A stretch of DNA of 64,000 bases from NCBI GenBank assembly GCA_040119125.1, contig JBEDTR010000016.1, positions 186,001 to 250,000 on the forward strand, in the 5' to 3' direction. The first letter of the stretch is position 1. Each line of letters begins with the position of its first letter. A program made the position numbers and the translations under genes. This stretch comes from Pacificitalea sp040119125. Its GTDB lineage: Bacteria > Pseudomonadota > Alphaproteobacteria > Rhodobacterales > Rhodobacteraceae. Below, one piece after another: positions 60,988 through 64,000 of this stretch. Under the pieces are notes generated by a model. The model had not been told where the DNA came from. It worked only from the letters and a program-made list of their open reading frames with translations, and made no database searches.

Positions 60988-62364
60988 TCAGCGCTCCCGC
61001 AGGAGCCGGGGCGACAGCGCGGCGATTTCGCTTTGCCTTGCCCGGACGACCTGATCGCGGCCGAACCCATAGCGTGCCCATCCCAGACTGTCGAGCCGCA
61101 CCATGCGCGCCTCCGACGGGCGACCCAGATCTTCCAGAGCTTCGGATTTGAGCATCAGAAGCGAGGCCAGCAGCGCCGCGTTCTCCGAATCCATCACCAC
61201 TTGCAGCGAGTCGTTTACAAAGGCCAGCGTCGCCTCTGGCTGACCGTTGGAAAGCGCGAATGCTGCGAGCTGCATGTTCACATGCGCCGCCTGAATGCGC
61301 GTGTCGTAGGAATTGCCGTAGACCTGCGCCGCGCCAAGGAACGCCGCCAGTGCGGCCTCCGGGCTTTCCGACAGCGACAACCGCCCCAGCGCGTAGAGCG
61401 AAAAGCCGCGCCGCGTGTCCTGCCAGCCGCGCGCGCCTGCGATGTCCACTGCGCGGCGCGCGGCGGCGCGGCGGGTGGCATCGCTGCCGCGTGGTCCAAG
61501 TGCGGTCTCAATGGCATCGATCCACGCGCGGGGCGTGTCGTCGGGCATGACCCGGCCACCACTGCGTCCCGCAGGGTTGATCCGGTCGAGGATCGCGGGC
61601 AGGCGGGCGGCCACGTCGCGCGGGCTCATGCCCGAGCGCAGCGAGGGGTCGTAATAGGCGCGCAGCATCAGCATGTCGAAGCCGGTCAGCACGGTGTGGA
61701 AATTGTCGTCGTTGAACACGCTGTCGGGCAGGCGGTAGAGGTCATTGAGCGGACCCAGTGCTTGCGCCAGTTCTTCATGCAGACAATCGCGGATTTCTTG
61801 CGGGCTGACATCGCCGGGCAGGAAAATCGCCACCTGTTCGCGCTGTTGCAGCGTGGTCCAGTCCACCGCACGCGACCGGCGCGAGCGTCTGAAATCGGCC
61901 CAGCTGGTCACGCGGGGCACTACGAAACACGCGGCTTGCGGCACTGAACGCTGCAATTCGGCGCGCGAGATTACCTCGATCGTCACATTGGCCTGCTGGC
62001 TGGCATCGACCCGCGTGACCGTGATTCCGGCCTCGCGGCGCAACCGGGTCAGCAGCCCGGCAAGATCGGCGTTCAGATTGCCCGCATTGCCCAGCACTCG
62101 GACGCTGACCGGACCCTCGAACCGGGTGAAGGTCGGCAATTCGCGCCCGCTTTCCATGCGGAAGGACAATTCCATGAAATCGGCAGCCAGCGCGGCGTTG
62201 GACCTGCGGGGGCGGTCGGTCGGGTGGGCGCCGAATGTCTTCATCGGCGGCAGCGCCGCTGCGGGCGCGCTGCGGCGTTCGGGCATTTCCGACACGGGCG
62301 CGGCACAGGCGGACAGCAACGACACCGCCAGAAGCGCGGGCGACAGGCGGGAGATCAGGCTCAT
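60988..62364 (-). CDS. DUF2927 lipoprotein
   Basis: 458 residues from ATG 62364. A lipoprotein signal ends in LLSACAAP (lipobox Cys about 20). The DUF2927 region (about 60-250) has ADFMELSFRMESGRELPTF, then the protease-like HEELAQALGPLNDL with an HE pair, and YRLPDSVFNDDNFHTVLT. The C-terminal part has helical repeats like TPRs (LSLSESPEAALAAFLGAAQ). It is an envelope protein of unknown function. The start overlaps the GNAT stop by ATGA. Confidence 0.87.
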   Translation of the reverse strand: MSLISRLSPALLAVSLLSACAAPVSEMPERRSAPAAALPPMKTFGAHPTDRPRRSNAALAADFMELSFRMESGRELPTFTRFEGPVSVRVLGNAGNLNADLAGLLTRLRREAGITVTRVDASQQANVTIEVISRAELQRSVPQAACFVVPRVTSWADFRRSRRSRAVDWTTLQQREQVAIFLPGDVSPQEIRDCLHEELAQALGPLNDLYRLPDSVFNDDNFHTVLTGFDMLMLRAYYDPSLRSGMSPRDVAARLPAILDRINPAGRSGGRVMPDDTPRAWIDAIETALGPRGSDATRRAAARRAVDIAGARGWQDTRRGFSLYALGRLSLSESPEAALAAFLGAAQVYGNSYDTRIQAAHVNMQLAAFALSNGQPEATLAFVNDSLQVVMDSENAALLASLLMLKSEALEDLGRPSEARMVRLDSLGWARYGFGRDQVVRARQSEIAALSPRLLRER

Positions 62365-62828
62365 GCGAATGTCCGCTCGTATTTGACGAAACCCGACAGC
62401 CGGCCGATCCGGTCGTAAAGCTTTCGTGCGGTGTGATTGTCGTCTTGTGTCAGCCAGTAAACCCGCGGCGCACCGGCGGAGTCGGCTGCGGCATAGACTG
62501 CCTCGATCAGCGCCCGACCTGCACCGGTGCCCCGGCTGTCCGACGCGACATACAGATCCTGCAAGTAGCAGACAGGCTCCTGCCGCCACAGATGACGGTG
62601 CTGCAAATAATGCGCGAGCCCGATGGCGGGCGCGTCGGGCCCCTCACCGCGCAGGGCGATCAGCCCGTGAAAATCATGCGCCTCAGCCGCAATCAGCCGG
62701 GCAAAGGAGGCCTCGAATTGATCCTCTGGCAGCGCGGTCTGGTAGAAATCCAGATATCCCGCCCATAACATCCGCCACGCCGGCCAGTCTTCGGGTCGTA
62801 TTGGCCGGATGGTAAGCGTGTCAGGCAT
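62361..62828 (-). CDS. GNAT-family N-acetyltransferase
   Basis: 155 residues. The acetyl-CoA pyrophosphate site is in YLQDLYVASDSRGTGAGRALIE, with the typical R-G-x-G-x-G/A, and the C-terminal strand-helix VYWLTQDDNHTARKLYDRIG is normal. It opens LTIRPIRPEDWPAW. Acceptor unknown. It is coupled to the DUF2927 lipoprotein by a four-base overlap. Confidence 0.9.
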   Translation of the reverse strand: MPDTLTIRPIRPEDWPAWRMLWAGYLDFYQTALPEDQFEASFARLIAAEAHDFHGLIALRGEGPDAPAIGLAHYLQHRHLWRQEPVCYLQDLYVASDSRGTGAGRALIEAVYAAADSAGAPRVYWLTQDDNHTARKLYDRIGRLSGFVKYERTFA

Positions 62829-62984
62829 GTGACGCGGACTTTCAGGCTAGTTTAGAACATCAGTTCCAGCACGCTAGGCTGAAACCTGCCCGATGTGAAC
62901 GGGCTGTGTGCATGGCGGCGAAGTGCTGCCACATGACCTATGGTCAGCCGGCCACAGCATGGGGATTTGGGGTCGTCGAAGGGA

Positions 62985-64000
62985 TCACCCCTCGGACGTC
63001 AGCCTGCGCGCCAGCGGCGCCACGGTCAGCCCCTGCACCACGATCGAGAATAGCACGATCATATAGGTCACCGTCAGGATCAGCGGCTTCCACTCGCCCT
63101 CGGGCAACGAGAGCGCCAGCGCGACCGAGATGCCACCCTTCAGCCCGCCCCATGTCATCACCCGCACCACACCGGGGGAAAAGCCGCGAAACGGGCGCAG
63201 CAGATTGACCGGAACGGCCACGGCCGCGAAACGCGCGACCAGCGACAGCCCGATCCCCAGCACGCCCGCGATCAGGGCATCAATGCCAAAAGCCACGGCG
63301 AATACCTCGAAGCCGATCATCAGGAACAGCACCGCGTTGAGGATCTCGTCGATCAGAACCCAGAACGCATCGACATAGCGCCGGGTCTGCGCGGACATGG
63401 CGTCACGGTGCCCGACATCGCCGATCAGCAGCCCCGCGCAAACGGCCATGATCGGGGCCGAGACATGCAACATGATGGCCAGTTCGTAGCCGCCAAAGGC
63501 CAGCGCCAGCGTCAGCAGCACCTCCAGCGCGTAATCATCGATCCGCCGCATCACCCGGAAGGTCACAAAGCCCAGCACCAGCCCCAGCGCCGCGCCGCCC
63601 ACGGCCTCCTGCACGAACAAGATCGCGGCCCCCACCACCGCGCTGTCACCGCTGCCATGGCTGCTGCCAAAGGCCAGACCCGTCAGCACCAGAAACACCA
63701 CATAGCCCACGCCGTCATTGAACAGGCTCTCGCCCGCGATCTTGGTTTCCAGCGATTTCCGCAGATTGGCCTCGCGCAGTACGCCCAGCACCGCAACCGG
63801 ATCGGTGGGCGAAATCAGCGCTCCGAAAACCAGCGCGATCAGCAGCGGCATCCCGGTGATGAGCGCAAAGCCCACGCCCGCGATCACCGTCGACAGCGCC
63901 ACGCCAAGCGTCGCCATCAGCAAGACGATCAACCATTCCGATTTCAGGTCGGATATTTTCACATGCAGCGCACCTGCAAACAAAAGCAGGCCCAGCATGC
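62985..64000 (-). CDS. CPA1-family Na+/H+ (cation:proton) antiporter, 5' end cut by window
   Basis: At least 338 residues, open to the window edge; the first one or two helices lie beyond 64000. About ten membrane segments remain. The ion-binding Asn-Asp appears in GESLFNDGVGYVVFLV and the discontinuous-helix Thr-Asp in LISPTDPVAVLGVL, both typical of NhaP-type exchangers. It ends at TGA 62985 in a short tail (ARRLTSEG), without a long cytoplasmic domain. Likely Na+ extrusion or pH balance, suited to a marine host. Confidence 0.9.
   Translation of the reverse strand, partial: MLGLLLFAGALHVKISDLKSEWLIVLLMATLGVALSTVIAGVGFALITGMPLLIALVFGALISPTDPVAVLGVLREANLRKSLETKIAGESLFNDGVGYVVFLVLTGLAFGSSHGSGDSAVVGAAILFVQEAVGGAALGLVLGFVTFRVMRRIDDYALEVLLTLALAFGGYELAIMLHVSAPIMAVCAGLLIGDVGHRDAMSAQTRRYVDAFWVLIDEILNAVLFLMIGFEVFAVAFGIDALIAGVLGIGLSLVARFAAVAVPVNLLRPFRGFSPGVVRVMTWGGLKGGISVALALSLPEGEWKPLILTVTYMIVLFSIVVQGLTVAPLARRLTSEG

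Overview
The window is GC-rich, densely packed chromosomal DNA from an alphaproteobacterium, most likely a Rhodobacteraceae (Roseobacter-type) species. This rests on CtrA next to a SciP-type DUF1153 protein, LpxI instead of LpxH, a RimB-RimK fusion, TRAP-TAXI transport, a GTTC-N7-GTTC SOS box and several small membrane proteins of a roseobacter style. No IS element, phage, CRISPR array or rRNA was seen; the base composition looks even, so this reads as core genome with small accessory patches.

Layout. 1-3.9 kb: an ABC importer with an NMT1/THI5-like binding protein. 4.2-18.4 kb: a core block: miaA (reverse), then pyrH, frr, uppS, cdsA, dxr, rseP, bamA, skp-like, fabZ, lpxA, lpxI and lpxB, covering UMP, ribosome recycling, isoprenoid/undecaprenol and phospholipid precursors, outer-membrane assembly and lipid A. 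A 43-codon membrane protein sits between rseP and bamA. 18.5-25.6 kb: mnmA (reverse), sciP, ctrA, ligA with an unusual Glu-Ala repeat extension, and recG. 25.6-32.4 kb: a 40-codon membrane protein behind a LexA box, a FadL-type porin, a DMT exporter, a PAP2 phosphatase, an autotransporter and a CAU tRNA. 32.6-39.7 kb: purM-purN, rnd, a LuxR-type regulator, a lytic transglycosylase lipoprotein, and a DUF1289-ruvX-ccmI operon. 40-49.5 kb: a small anchored protein, an XdhC-like/molybdopterin-binding pair, RimB-RimK, an MscS channel, tgt, and rpsF-rpsR-rplI with a structured leader. 49.5-64 kb: a RES/Xre toxin-antitoxin pair, a TRAP-TAXI importer divergent from an acyl ligase plus carrier-thioesterase pair, a TetR/oxidoreductase pair, tRNA-Thr, an FbpB-type iron permease, conserved unknowns, a GNAT enzyme and a cut-off CPA1 antiporter.

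The points most worth a second look are: (a) the two-gene acyl-activation system whose thioesterase carries Cys in place of the nucleophilic Ser, beside a TRAP-TAXI transporter; (b) the LexA-box-controlled 40-residue membrane protein, which recalls SOS division inhibitors in size and control; (c) the 13-copy hexanucleotide repeat in ligA; (d) the RES/Xre promoter with half-sites around its -10; and (e) the rpsF leader hairpin at the predicted transcript start.
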